DNA of 64,000 nucleotides from Gemmobacter caeruleus. GTDB taxonomy: Bacteria; Pseudomonadota; Alphaproteobacteria; Rhodobacterales; Rhodobacteraceae. The position numbers and the translations under genes were made by a program. The notes under the pieces were generated by a model. The model was not told the DNA's origin and did not search any database. It was given only the letters and a program-made list of their open reading frames with translations. Below, in pieces: positions 51,201-59,366 of this stretch. Numbering within the stretch: position 1 is the stretch's first letter; every line of letters begins with the position of its first letter. The stretch is taken from the NCBI RefSeq assembly GCF_008271655.1, contig NZ_VKKX01000053.1, forward strand, positions 1 to 64,000, read 5' to 3'.

Positions 51201-52195
51201 GCCCCGTCGATGCGCGGCACCTCCTGCGCCGCGGCGCGGCCAATGCCGCCCGCGCTCCAGGTCTGGCCCTTGCCCTCCAGATCAAGCTGCTCGACCTTGG
51301 GGCGGATCTCGCAGGCGCCGCAACGCAGATCGCCCCCGAACCACGACACGACCAGCGAGACCGAGCCGCATTCCGGCAACTCCATCTCCAGCTGGTCCAG
51401 CGACACGGCAAGATCGGTCTTGTCCTGCGGCGTATGCACATTGGCCGAGCGCAAGACCTCGTCCCCCTGGGCATAATGCACCTTGGTCGTGGACAGCGAG
51501 AACTCCCCCGTGCCCGGGATCAACGCCACCCCGCGCACCGCGCGGCGCATATCGGTCATCGCATCGGCCAGCGCGCCCTGCGCCGGGCGCACCACCTCGA
51601 ACGAGAATTGCGGCACCCGGTTGCCAAAGCGGCCCAGTTCAAGATCCTCGATCACGACATAGGCAATGCCGCGATAGGCCGGCGCCTTATCCGCCCCTTC
51701 CACCGCCTCGATCTTGGGGTCGGGCAGCTGCGCCTCATCACCACGATAGACCCGCAGGTTCAGCGATCCCGGCGCGATCTCGACCCCATCGGCCCAGATG
51801 CGCCCGATGCCGCCGATTACCCCCTCGCACAGCGCGACCGCCAGCGAAATCGAATAGCTGTAGCTGGTGGTCTTGGGCTGCGGGGTGCCCTTGCCGCCGC
51901 CCGAGCTATTGACGCTTTCCTGAAACCGCGTCGCCCAGATGACCTGGCCCGCGACGCGCATACGCCCCCAGACCTGCGCGACCGCCGCCCCCTCCGAGGC
52001 GCCCATCAGGCGGAACCGCTCCACCCGGCCCACCTCCACCGCCTCGGCGCCGCCGCCCAGGATGCGCTGGTCGATGGCGCGACCGACCGTCGCCCCGATG
52101 GCCCGACCGATCACCGCGCCGGACAGACCCAGAACCGTGCCGCCAAAGCCCGCACCAAATGCAGCCCCTGCGGCGGAAAGCAGTATCGTCGCCAT
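48299..52195 (-). CDS. Gene transfer agent host-recognition/tail fibre-hub protein (RcGTA g15-like)
   Basis: 1298 residues, the largest gene here. The N-terminus is an AGAAFGAGFGGTVLGLSGAV glycine-rich segment. The middle contains a glycoside-hydrolase-like TIM-barrel domain (KISYAADWSEYFGYHTGRNV then IDFVGIDNYMPLSDW) and a phage tail hub-like region (IRSWWSELHFNRLNGE). The C-terminal third is the rcc01698-like beta-rich part. In RcGTA this protein is the megatron in the baseplate that reaches the cell. It is the last gene of the cluster, starting right after the g14 stop. Confidence 0.95.
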   Translation of the reverse strand: MATILLSAAGAAFGAGFGGTVLGLSGAVIGRAIGATVGRAIDQRILGGGAEAVEVGRVERFRLMGASEGAAVAQVWGRMRVAGQVIWATRFQESVNSSGGGKGTPQPKTTSYSYSISLAVALCEGVIGGIGRIWADGVEIAPGSLNLRVYRGDEAQLPDPKIEAVEGADKAPAYRGIAYVVIEDLELGRFGNRVPQFSFEVVRPAQGALADAMTDMRRAVRGVALIPGTGEFSLSTTKVHYAQGDEVLRSANVHTPQDKTDLAVSLDQLEMELPECGSVSLVVSWFGGDLRCGACEIRPKVEQLDLEGKGQTWSAGGIGRAAAQEVPRIDGASIYGGTPSDASVVEAIRALRARGKQVMFYPFILMDQMAQNSLPNPWTGEPGQPPLPWRGRITLDKAPGQPGSTDRSAAAATEVSAFFGSAAPSDFSTNGETVAYAGPDEWRFRRFVLHYAHLCAAAGGVDAFCIGSEMVALTQIRGAGDSFPAVAALRVLAAEVRAILGPQTKISYAADWSEYFGYHTGRNVYFHLDPLWADPNIDFVGIDNYMPLSDWRDGEDHADAAWGSVHARDYLMANVEGGEGFDWYYDSLEGELSQRRKPITDGAYDEPWVFRYKDIRSWWSELHFNRLNGERAAAPTDWVPQSKPIWFTEYGCAAIDKGANQPNKFLDPKSSESMLPKFSSGRRDDLMQFQYLVAMRDHWRMPENNPVSPIYEGRMIDWSRAHAWAWDARPFPAFPNQMDVWSDGDNYQRGHWLTGRASNQSLAAVVAEICERAGMTRIDVSDLRGVVRGYAQEQVGSARAALQALMLAHGFDAVEREGVLRFRMRDGRVTRDLDPAALVLGGDAAAPLEVQRSPGVEVAGRVLIGHYRAEADFEMRVSETRLPDETSPAVSQTDLPMLLTSAEGIGIAERWLSEAQVARDTARFSLPRSQLELGAGDVVQMGGERYRIDRVEQTEVQTIEAVRTEPGLYRPADVAAEQGPSRSFVPDLPVYPVFLDLPLLTGDEVPHAPHVAISARPWRGPVAVWSSDEDEGYTLNRTIAAGATVGRTETALKTAAAGLWDRGAPLRVRLSSGSLSSASARAVLNGANAMAIGDPATGDWEVFQFCKAELVAPRTWELSTRLRGQLGTDAIAPQSWPIGSQVVLLDRTPVQLDLATSARGLPRHYRVGVASKGYEGSSVVHVERSFDGVGLRPYAPVHLLAERGASGDVALRWIRRTRIDGDSWQSQEVPLGEESERYRITVWHQGTLLRDHETTSPAWTWTAAQQAADGASGTVQFRVAQISARFGPGPAREISLTL

Positions 52196-52636
52196 TCATT
52201 CGGCTCCTTCAGGAAAAGCAAATCGCGCCACGATGCGGCGCTGCCAGGGGGCGGAAAGCGGGCTTTCGACCACACCATGCCCCGTATAGGCGTGAATGAA
52301 GCTGGGCTGCGCCCCGACCCGGGCCTGAATACCCAGATGCTTGGCCACCGCCCCCTCGCGCATGCGAAACAGGATCACGTCGCCGACCGACGGCGATGCC
52401 AGCGGCCTTGCGATCAGGTGCCGAACCGCAGCCGCATGAAGCCGTTCGATTCCAGAGGCTTCTGACCAATCCTTCGTGTAATCTGGCACGTCTTCCGGCT
52501 CTGCGCCGTACAGCGCGCGCCAGATCCCGCGCAGCAGGCCAAGGCAATCGGTGCCAGCACCCCGCGTCGCGCATTGATGCAGATAGGGCGTGCCCAGCCA
52601 AAGCCGCGCCTCTGCGACCACCGCCGCGCCCGTCAT
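52196..52636 (-). CDS. Gene transfer agent NlpC/P60-type peptidase (g14-like)
   Basis: 146 residues. Catalytic Cys in GTDCLGLLRGIWRALYG and His in KHLGIQA, the NlpC/P60 arrangement. In RcGTA it sits in the tail tip and locally cuts peptidoglycan for DNA entry. Overlaps g13 by four bases. Confidence 0.92.
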   Translation of the reverse strand: MTGAAVVAEARLWLGTPYLHQCATRGAGTDCLGLLRGIWRALYGAEPEDVPDYTKDWSEASGIERLHAAAVRHLIARPLASPSVGDVILFRMREGAVAKHLGIQARVGAQPSFIHAYTGHGVVESPLSAPWQRRIVARFAFPEGAE

Positions 52637-53520
52637 CGCTGCAAGCTCCCCCCGTCATTGACCGAAGCCGAAGACGGGTAAGACGACAGCCAATCCTCAC
52701 CTGGAATATGAGGAAAGCCGCGAAAGTTCATGAAATTGTTGAACTTTGCCAAACACGTTTCTGCCCTGCGGTCGCAGCCGGCCTCCAGCCGGACCTGATC
52801 TCCGGGGACAAGCGCCGCCCCGGGGGCCTGCCACAGCTCCACGCTGCGACGCCCCTGCGCTTCGGCGCGGTCGGCCTTGATCATCACAGTCAGGCCCGCT
52901 GCGGCGCCGGTCAGCACCGTCAGCCGCCCGCGCTCGAACCAGCGATCCTCAAAGGCTGCCATACCCGACAGGGTCAGCAACGCCCCCTCCGACACCGCCT
53001 TGACGCTGCGTTCCGCTGCATAGCCCGGCAGGGTCAGGTCAAACCCGCAAGCCGCATCGCCAAGGGCCGCACCGCAAAGCCGGTGATATATCCGCCCCTG
53101 CGGCACGTTCAGCCGCTCGGCCAGGCCGCGCAATTCGGCATTGAAGGCACCGCCCGCGCGGGTGATTTCGCCCAGCGAGCCGCGGAACAACATCTGCCGG
53201 TCGGCCACATCCTTCCAGTTGACCAGCCAGACCCGGATCTCGGCGCCGTCATAGCGGCCCGCCAGGATATCGGCCTCGGAAATCGCACCATCACTCAGCG
53301 CGCCCATGGCCTCGGTATTGTCCACCGCCAGCCCCGTGCCCTGCTGAAGCGCGCGGGCGGTCAGCCCGGTATTGGCACGAAAGACGATTTCGCCAAAGCT
53401 CAGGTCGCGGTCATGATCGGTAAAGCCCATCACCACCCCGTCTCGCCGTGTGAGCGCCCAAGCCTGGCAGACATTGGTCGTGCCGGTCGCCAGATGCGCG
53501 TGAAGATCCGCCTTGCTCAT
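52633..53520 (-). CDS. Gene transfer agent hub protein (g13-like, DUF2163)
   Basis: 295 residues. TNVCQAWALTRRDGVVMGFT at the start and GIPGEDW-like end (FPHIPGEDWL). Four well-spaced cysteines (CGAALGDAACGFDL and CDRRAETCLAKFNN) match the iron-sulfur ligands reported for the RcGTA hub. It shares its start base with the last base of g12. Confidence 0.93.
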   Translation of the reverse strand: MSKADLHAHLATGTTNVCQAWALTRRDGVVMGFTDHDRDLSFGEIVFRANTGLTARALQQGTGLAVDNTEAMGALSDGAISEADILAGRYDGAEIRVWLVNWKDVADRQMLFRGSLGEITRAGGAFNAELRGLAERLNVPQGRIYHRLCGAALGDAACGFDLTLPGYAAERSVKAVSEGALLTLSGMAAFEDRWFERGRLTVLTGAAAGLTVMIKADRAEAQGRRSVELWQAPGAALVPGDQVRLEAGCDRRAETCLAKFNNFMNFRGFPHIPGEDWLSSYPSSASVNDGGSLQR

Positions 53521-54152
53521 CAGACCCGCACCTCCACCACCGGCACATTCGGCACATCGCCCGCCTGGAACGACGCGACCGAGGTCTGGATCCGGTCGGT
53601 GTCAAAGCGCACCGGCACGTCGAACTCGAAGCCGGCATGGATCACCGCGCCCCGCGGCGGCGCGGTCTCAAAGGTCACAAGCCCCATGCGCGTATCCAGA
53701 TCATATTCCAGCCCCGCGACCTTTTCGTCGCGATCGACCGCGATCTTCACGCTTCCCTTCACCGGCTTGGCGATCGGGCGCACATAGCTCTGCGCGCCCG
53801 AACGATAGGTCTTGATCAGCTCGAACACCGTCTGGCTGCCATCGCCGGTCGCCAGCACCTGATCAAAAGCCGTCACCGCGCGCGAGGACGGGCCGGATTT
53901 GTAATCCGACCAGTCCTTCCAGCGAAACCCGTAAAGCTGCCCGCGCCGTGCCTCGAAAAAGGCAATCAGCTCCGCCACATCGTCCAGCGACCGCAGGCCC
54001 AGCCCCGCATCATAGCGGCGGCGCGAATGGGCCCAGGGCGTGTTGCGCTCCTCGAACCCGTTGGCCAGCGTCACGATCTCGGTCCGCCGCTCCGGCCCAC
54101 CGACCGAGCCGAAGCTCAGATTGGCGGGAAAGCGCACTTCGTGAAACCCCAT
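53520..54152 (-). CDS. Gene transfer agent distal tail protein (g12-like, DUF2460)
   Basis: 210 residues. GFHEVRFPANLSFGSVGGPE, the FFEARRGQLYGFRWKDWSDY block and ending PNVPVVEVRV are characteristic of TIGR02217/DUF2460 distal tail proteins. ATG chosen at 54152 because GGGATC lies before it. Confidence 0.93.
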   Translation of the reverse strand: MGFHEVRFPANLSFGSVGGPERRTEIVTLANGFEERNTPWAHSRRRYDAGLGLRSLDDVAELIAFFEARRGQLYGFRWKDWSDYKSGPSSRAVTAFDQVLATGDGSQTVFELIKTYRSGAQSYVRPIAKPVKGSVKIAVDRDEKVAGLEYDLDTRMGLVTFETAPPRGAVIHAGFEFDVPVRFDTDRIQTSVASFQAGDVPNVPVVEVRV

Positions 54153-54162
54153 GATCCCCTCC

Positions 54163-54816
54163 TCAGCGGTTGCGCTGCCCACGGGCCAGCGCGCGGCTGG
54201 CCTGGGCCGCGATCTGGCTCTGGCTGCGTTGGAAGCCCTGCACGTCGGGCGTGGTGATGTTCATGACCACGGTCACCGGCCGTCCGCCGCCCGCGCTCTG
54301 CACGCCCAGCCGGCCATCGGCACCCCGCGTTAGCGGCATGATCGCCTCGGGACCGGCCTCGCCCATCAGCCCGGTCGCACCCCGCATGGGAAAACTGACC
54401 GGCGATGCGACGACGCCCCCCTTGGCAAAGGGCATCACGCGGCCCTGGCTGAAGGCGCCGCCCCTGGCAAAGGGCATGAAACTGCTCATCAGCCCGTTCA
54501 GCCCCTCGGCGACAAAGCCGCCGACAGCCGCCTGAACCGGCTTCATCGCCACGTTATAGACGGTGTCCACCATCGTCTGCGCCACCGATTTCAGCGCGTC
54601 CGACAGCTTCATCCCGTCAAAGACCAGCCCGTCAAAGGCACCGCGCAGCCCGCGGCCAATACCGGTCGCCAGGTTGTCCACCTCGCGCCCGGTAAAGACG
54701 AGACTGTCGCGCAGCCGCGACAGCTCGCCGTCAAAGGCGGTCACCACCCCGCCCGTGCCCGTCAGCGTCGCCTCCAGCGCCGCGATCTGGTCTTCCAGCG
54801 TTTCGGTCTGCGCCAT
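54163..54816 (-). CDS. Gene transfer agent tape measure protein (g11-like)
   Basis: 217 residues, short for a tape measure, as expected for the short RcGTA tail. Helical start LEDQIAALEATLTGTGGVVT, hydrophobic GLNGLMSSFMPFARGGAF and end QSQIAAQASRALARGQRNR. It starts inside the end of the g10.1-like frame (86-base overlap). Confidence 0.88.
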   Translation of the reverse strand: MAQTETLEDQIAALEATLTGTGGVVTAFDGELSRLRDSLVFTGREVDNLATGIGRGLRGAFDGLVFDGMKLSDALKSVAQTMVDTVYNVAMKPVQAAVGGFVAEGLNGLMSSFMPFARGGAFSQGRVMPFAKGGVVASPVSFPMRGATGLMGEAGPEAIMPLTRGADGRLGVQSAGGGRPVTVVMNITTPDVQGFQRSQSQIAAQASRALARGQRNR

Positions 54817-55018
54817 GCGCCGGGCCCTCCTGCTTCACATCGGGAAAGGCGCGCGCCAGTTCGTCCAGCCGCGCCCGTGTCAGCGCCGGGGCCAGCGTTT
54901 CCGCCCCCAGCATGATCCGCAATTCCAGCGGGCTGAGCCGCCAGAAATCGGCGGGCAACAGGCCAAGCCCCTTCAGCCCCGCCTGCATGAGCCCCGGCCA
55001 GTCGAGGCACCGGCTCAT
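54731..55018 (-). CDS. Gene transfer agent tail assembly protein (g10.1-like)
   Basis: 95 residues. The first 60 (MSRCLDWPGLMQAGLKGLGL, then RLSPLELRIMLGAE) are the rcc01693/DUF2376-type core. The last 35 residues (GADRNAGRPDRGAGGDADGH) are low-complexity and lie in the overlap with g11, probably a run-on caused by a missing stop. ATGA overlap with g10. Confidence 0.8.
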   Translation of the reverse strand: MSRCLDWPGLMQAGLKGLGLLPADFWRLSPLELRIMLGAETLAPALTRARLDELARAFPDVKQEGPAHGADRNAGRPDRGAGGDADGHGRGGDRL

Positions 55019-55344
55019 GCGCCGCCGCCCGCATCGGGCCGACCAAAGGCGCGCGCCAGCAGCTCGGTCGCGATGCGCGCGGCGCCGTAAAGTCCGCCCG
55101 CGATCTCGGCCTGGCGCAGGTCGGCGGCGCCGCCCTGCCAGCCGCCGCCCCGCAGCCCCGCCACGATCAGCGCCAGCACGTCGCGCGTGGTAAAGCGCCC
55201 CGCCTCGAACCGCTCCACCAGGTCGATCAACCCACCGCCCTCCAGCGTCGGCTCCAGTTCGGCCAGCGCGCCCAGCGTCAGCTTCGCCAAATGGCGCTGG
55301 CCGTCGATCACCAGCGCCACCTCGCCTGCCCATGGGTTCGCCAT
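55015..55344 (-). CDS. Gene transfer agent tail assembly chaperone-like protein (g10-like)
   Basis: 109 residues. Starts MANPWAGEVALVIDGQRHLA, then KLTLGALAELEPTLEGGGLI, the GTA-gp10 family. In tailed phages this position holds tail assembly chaperones. It overlaps the g9 stop by one base. Confidence 0.88.
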   Translation of the reverse strand: MANPWAGEVALVIDGQRHLAKLTLGALAELEPTLEGGGLIDLVERFEAGRFTTRDVLALIVAGLRGGGWQGGAADLRQAEIAGGLYGAARIATELLARAFGRPDAGGGA

Positions 55345-55757
55345 CAGAGCGCCGTGAACACCAGAGCGCCCGCCGAGGCCAGCGTCAGCTCATAGGTCGC
55401 CTCGCCGTTATGGCTGCCCGCATATTCGATGGCGGTGATCTGGAACGGCCCCTCGACCACGCCGAAATCGGGGATGATGACCTGGAAATTCGGCACCTCG
55501 CCGTCGAAAAAGATCTGGCGGGCGCGTTCGTCGGTATTGGCGTCGCGGAACACCCCCGACCCCGAGATCGAGGCCGACCGCACCCCCGCCCCCGCCAGCA
55601 ATTCACGCCAGCCGCCCGTGCTTTCCAGGCTGGTCACATCCACCGTTTCGGCGTTGAAACTGATGCGCGAGGCGCGCAGCCCCGCAATGGTCTCGAATTG
55701 CTGGCTGCCGTTGATGTCGATCTTGATCAGCAGATCCTTGCCGCTTTGCACTGCCAT
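55344..55757 (-). CDS. Gene transfer agent major tail (tube) protein (g9-like)
   Basis: 137 residues. AVQSGKDLLIKIDINGSQQF, SFNAETVDVTSLESTGGWRE and YELTLASAGALVFTAL are typical of phage major tail tube proteins. It is separated from g8 by 73 bases with no strong feature. Confidence 0.93.
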   Translation of the reverse strand: MAVQSGKDLLIKIDINGSQQFETIAGLRASRISFNAETVDVTSLESTGGWRELLAGAGVRSASISGSGVFRDANTDERARQIFFDGEVPNFQVIIPDFGVVEGPFQITAIEYAGSHNGEATYELTLASAGALVFTAL

Positions 55758-55830
55758 GACAGTCTCCGATATTGCGATGATCGTCTAGCAAGCCCCGGCG
55801 GGGCCTGCCTGATTTCGGGTGATGCGCCGC

Positions 55831-56223
55831 TCAGTCCTCGACCCGGGCGCTGAAGCGCAGGTCGATGCGCCGCGCCGCGCCCGCATCCAGCCGGCGCGCA
55901 TTGGCCTTGACGAAACGCAGCCAGACCAGGCGACCGCGGCTCAGCACCAGATCGGCCCCCACCAGTGCGTCCGAGATGCCGACCGCGATTTCCTTCGCCT
56001 GAAGAAACCCCGTCGCGTCCGAGATCACGCTGACCACCAGCCGGTGATCGGTGCCCGCGCCGCTCTGGTCGCCGGCATCCAGCGCCTCTTCGGGGCCCAG
56101 CACGACAAAGGTGCCGCTGCCCCCGCCCGGCGGCAGCGCGTCATGCACCGCCACGCCCGGCAATTCCGCCACCAGCCGCTGATAGATCGCCGCCTGCAAG
56201 GCGGCCGCGCTGCCATAGCTCAT
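55831..56223 (-). CDS. Gene transfer agent tail terminator (g8-like)
   Basis: 130 residues. SYGSAAALQAAIYQRLVAEL, VSVISDATGFLQAKEIAVG and FSARVED at the end match the DUF3168/tail completion family. ATG at 56223 overlaps the g7 stop by ATGA; longer upstream frames have no ribosome site. Confidence 0.88.
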   Translation of the reverse strand: MSYGSAAALQAAIYQRLVAELPGVAVHDALPPGGGSGTFVVLGPEEALDAGDQSGAGTDHRLVVSVISDATGFLQAKEIAVGISDALVGADLVLSRGRLVWLRFVKANARRLDAGAARRIDLRFSARVED

Positions 56224-56558
56224 GCCGGGATCTCCTCGCGTGCGAAACAGGTCAGGAACTGGCCCGCGGCATCGGCTTCGGTCACGGCGACGATGGAAAA
56301 GACCCGCGCGCCATCCCGAAACCGCTGCCCCGGGCGCGGCCGCGACGGCGCCCCCTGCGCCGCCCCCCGCACCGTGATGCGATAGCCGACCGAGGCCAAA
56401 GTGACCTCTTCGCCCGCCACATCGCGGCCGGTGCCGGGGCGCAGCTCGGCCCAGATCTGGCCCAGCCCCGTCCACACCGTGTCAAAACCCCCAGCGCCAT
56501 CGGCGATCTGGGTCTTTTCCTCCAGCAGCAGCTGCCGGGTCAGATGCGGCGCGCTCAT
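56220..56558 (-). CDS. Gene transfer agent head-tail closure protein (g7-like)
   Basis: 112 residues. LLLEEKTQIADGAGGFDTVW and WAELRPGTGRDVAGEEV are typical of SPP1 gp16-like stoppers (phage head closure). Overlaps g6 and g8 by four bases each. Confidence 0.88.
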   Translation of the reverse strand: MSAPHLTRQLLLEEKTQIADGAGGFDTVWTGLGQIWAELRPGTGRDVAGEEVTLASVGYRITVRGAAQGAPSRPRPGQRFRDGARVFSIVAVTEADAAGQFLTCFAREEIPA

Positions 56559-57151
56559 GCCTCACCCCCGCCCAGCACGCGCACATTGCGCCATTTGCCG
56601 ATCAGCGCCTGCACCATCGGCGGCACCCCGGCCACCGCCCCGGACGCATGGCGGTTTTCATAGAATTGCGCCGCCAGCAGCAACACCGCCTGTGCCAGAT
56701 CGGCCGGGATATCCGCCCAGTCCGGGCCAAACCCGGCGGTGAACACGATCTCCACCCGGCCGTCAGTCGGCACCGTGGGCAGCATCATGCCAACGCCGAC
56801 CAGCCGCGGGCGATGCCGGTCCAGCCGCAGCCGATAGCGTGCCGTCGCCACGACCTGCATAGCCCCCCCGGCCTCGACCAGCGTCACGCTGTCAATGGCC
56901 GAAACCGGCGCCAGCGGCAGCGCCTGCGCCGCCGGGTCGCGCCAATCCTCCAGCACCAGCTTGAACTGCCGGCTCAGCAGCGCCTTGCCGATCCGCGCCT
57001 CGATCGCCGCCAGTGCCGCCCGCAGATGGCTTTCCACCAGCCCGTCCTGCACCCCGTCATCGGCAAAGCCGGTGCCAAGGCGCAGATGGTCCCTGAATTT
57101 CTGGACCGGCAGCGCCGCCTGCGGCACCGTGGTCTGCTCGATCAACATCAT
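56555..57151 (-). CDS. Gene transfer agent head-tail connector (g6-like)
   Basis: 198 residues. FRDHLRLGTGFADDGVQDGL, the SHLRAALAAIEARIGKALLS helices and DWADIPADLAQAVLLLAAQF are of the phiE125 gp8 / connector type. Located between major capsid and closure protein as in RcGTA. Confidence 0.88.
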   Translation of the reverse strand: MMLIEQTTVPQAALPVQKFRDHLRLGTGFADDGVQDGLVESHLRAALAAIEARIGKALLSRQFKLVLEDWRDPAAQALPLAPVSAIDSVTLVEAGGAMQVVATARYRLRLDRHRPRLVGVGMMLPTVPTDGRVEIVFTAGFGPDWADIPADLAQAVLLLAAQFYENRHASGAVAGVPPMVQALIGKWRNVRVLGGGEA

Positions 57152-57303
57152 GGTCCTGCTCCGATGATCCTGTGGCCCCTCTGCCCGGGGTCGGACGCGC
57201 GCCCCGGTGCCACTCGGACAGAGGGGGGGAAGCAGCTAGAAGGCGCCGGTCCGGCACGCGTCCTGAGATCCGGGCCTGCCGGCCCGGACCATCCGTCACC
57301 CGA

Positions 57304-58512
57304 TCAGGCGGTGGCGATCTTCAGCAGCTTGATCGCCGCAAAGTCGGTGATGTCGCCGCCCACCCGCTTGGAGGCGTAGAACAGCACATGCGGCTTGGCC
57401 GAGAACGGGTCACGCAGCACGCGCAGGTCGGGGCGTTCGGCGATGGTATAGCCGGCCGCGAAATCGCCAAAGGCGATCGGATAGGCATTGGCGCCCACAT
57501 CCGGCATGTCCTCGCAGATCAGCACCGGATAGCCCATCAGGCGCGGCGGCTCGCCCGCTTGCAGGCTGTCGCCCCACATGAAGCGGCCATCGGCATCCTT
57601 CATCTTGCGCACCGCGCCGGCGGTCTTGGAATTCATGATGAAGGCCGCATTGGCGCGGTAATCGGCGCCCAGGGCATAGACCAGGTTCACGATGCAGTCG
57701 CTGGCATTGGTGGTGGCGAAATCCGCCGCCGCACCCGTCGGCACATAGCCAAGGCTGCCCCAGGCCCAGGAGGCATTCGCCACCTTGGTCGGCAGCAGGA
57801 TGCCCTTGGGCTTGTCCACGCCATCGCCATTGATGAAGGCCGCCGATTCCGCGCGAATGAACCGCGTGGCGATCTTGCCGGCCAGCCAGCCCTCCACGTC
57901 AAAGGCACTGTCATCCAGCAGACGCTGGCTCGCTTTCGGCATGGCCGACAGCTCGTGCAGCTTGATCGAGATGCGCTCGATCGCCGGCGACGAGGTTTCG
58001 GCCTGCGCGCCCGCCTCGGTAGCCCAGCCCGAGCCGACCTCGCTGCGGTCGATCAGAACGTCGAACGAAGGCCCGTCCACCTGCACCACATTGGCAATCG
58101 CCCGCAGGCTGGCGGTCGAAACCAGCATCGAGCGGATGCTGTCCGAGGTGCGCGGATCGACGAGATAGCCCCCATCGGCCGCCACGGCGGTGGACATGGC
58201 CTTGCCCTCCAGCACCAGGCCACGCAGCGCGTCGTCATCGCCGGTGCGCACATAGGCGTCAAAGGCCTTCACATGGGGCACCTCGATCTCCGCCTGGGTC
58301 GAAAGCACCGGGCGGCCATAGGTCGCGGATTTGGCGTTCAGCATGGTCAGTCGCTCTTCCTGTTGTTGCAACGCAGATTTCATTTCGCCCTGAAAGGTCT
58401 TGAACTCATTCAGGAAACCGGCCATCGCGGATTTCACCTCCGCTTCCGGTTCCAGGGCCGTATTCGGGGCCATGGGCATGCCGCCCCCGGCCCGAGCCTT
58501 CGTCTCGGTCAT
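57304..58512 (-). CDS. Gene transfer agent major capsid protein (HK97 fold, g5-like)
   Basis: 402 residues. The N-terminal 60-110 residues, including a coiled coil around FQGEMKSALQQQEERLTMLN, form the cleaved scaffold. AADGGYLVDPRTSDSIRSML begins the mature HK97 core, which continues to ASKRVGGDITDFAAIKLLKI. Follows the prohead protease. The gap to g6 (57152-57303) has no gene. Confidence 0.96.
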   Translation of the reverse strand: MTETKARAGGGMPMAPNTALEPEAEVKSAMAGFLNEFKTFQGEMKSALQQQEERLTMLNAKSATYGRPVLSTQAEIEVPHVKAFDAYVRTGDDDALRGLVLEGKAMSTAVAADGGYLVDPRTSDSIRSMLVSTASLRAIANVVQVDGPSFDVLIDRSEVGSGWATEAGAQAETSSPAIERISIKLHELSAMPKASQRLLDDSAFDVEGWLAGKIATRFIRAESAAFINGDGVDKPKGILLPTKVANASWAWGSLGYVPTGAAADFATTNASDCIVNLVYALGADYRANAAFIMNSKTAGAVRKMKDADGRFMWGDSLQAGEPPRLMGYPVLICEDMPDVGANAYPIAFGDFAAGYTIAERPDLRVLRDPFSAKPHVLFYASKRVGGDITDFAAIKLLKIATA

Positions 58513-58548
58513 CGTCTTTTCCCCAAAAGGTTTCCGTGAAAGGCCGCC

Positions 58549-59121
58549 TCAGCGTTCGGCCAGGCTGCGCCGCGCATCGTCAAAGATCTGCGCCAGCGAT
58601 CGCCAGGTCTCGGCCAGGCTGTCGCCCTTGGCCGCGACCCGCGCTTCGGGAAGCATGGGAAAGGTCACCAGCGACACCTCCCACAGCTCCAGCTCGGTCA
58701 GCAGGCGCTGCCCCTTCCCGTCGCGTTCCGATTTCACCGTGCGATAGCCGATCGACAGCCCGTCGATCGCCCCCGCCGCCAGAAGGGCCGCCGCCTCGCG
58801 CCCCTTCTCCACATCCGCGAGGATCCGCCCCTTGACCCAGAGGCCCCGGTCATCCTCGCGCACCTCGTCCCAGACGCCGATGGGCTGGGTCGGGTCGTGC
58901 TGCCACAACATCTTGACCCGCCGCCCCGCCGCACCCAGCCGCGCCAGCGACCCGGCATAGGCGCCGGCCTGCACCACATCGCCGCCCTGATCGCGCTTGC
59001 CGAACAGGCTCGCATAGCCCTCGATCAGCTGCCCCTCGGTGACGGTCAGCCCGCCGCCCGCCTCCGGGCCCAGCGCCACGAACTTCTGCTCGGGTGCGCC
59101 AAATCCGCCATTATATCCCAT
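58549..59121 (-). CDS. Gene transfer agent prohead protease (HK97 type, g4-like)
   Basis: 190 residues. IEGYASLFGKRDQGGDVVQA, KMLWQHDPTQPIGVW with the catalytic His and AIDGLSIGYRTVKSERDGKG with the catalytic Ser. ATG at 59121 has GAGG upstream; a GTG at 59127 overlaps the g3.5 stop and is possible. Confidence 0.92.
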   Translation of the reverse strand: MGYNGGFGAPEQKFVALGPEAGGGLTVTEGQLIEGYASLFGKRDQGGDVVQAGAYAGSLARLGAAGRRVKMLWQHDPTQPIGVWDEVREDDRGLWVKGRILADVEKGREAAALLAAGAIDGLSIGYRTVKSERDGKGQRLLTELELWEVSLVTFPMLPEARVAAKGDSLAETWRSLAQIFDDARRSLAER

Positions 59122-59123
59122 GT

Positions 59124-59366
59124 TCACCTCATCGCCGCTTTCAGAACCGCCTCCGCCCCCTGCGCCAGCAGAAAGGCCGCGACACCGTAAACCCCCAGCC
59201 AGATCCGCTTCTCCAGCCGCTCCAGCGTGCCCTCGATCTGGCCCAGCCGGTATTCCAGCGCGTTCCAGCGTTCCTCGGCGACCCGCTCATTGGCCTCGAT
59301 CCGGGCATGGGCCGCGTCGAAACTGTCGTAAAGGAACCGCGATCCGCTGCCGCCGGGCTTGGTCAT
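59124..59366 (-). CDS. Small gene transfer agent membrane-type protein (g3.5-like)
   Basis: 80 residues. Helical/coiled start FDAAHARIEANERVAEERWN then a C-terminal membrane-like segment WLGVYGVAAFLLAQGAEAVL. The position between portal and protease fits RcGTA g3.5, whose role is unclear. ATGA overlap with the portal stop. Confidence 0.85.
   Translation of the reverse strand: MTKPGGSGSRFLYDSFDAAHARIEANERVAEERWNALEYRLGQIEGTLERLEKRIWLGVYGVAAFLLAQGAEAVLKAAMR

Noticed and set aside
49166-52465. 1099-codon open frame antisense to the gene transfer agent g15 gene
   Set aside because: Shadow of the real gene, rich in His, Arg and Pro with no domain; similar shadows at 59039-62140 and 4202-6958 were dropped for the same reason.
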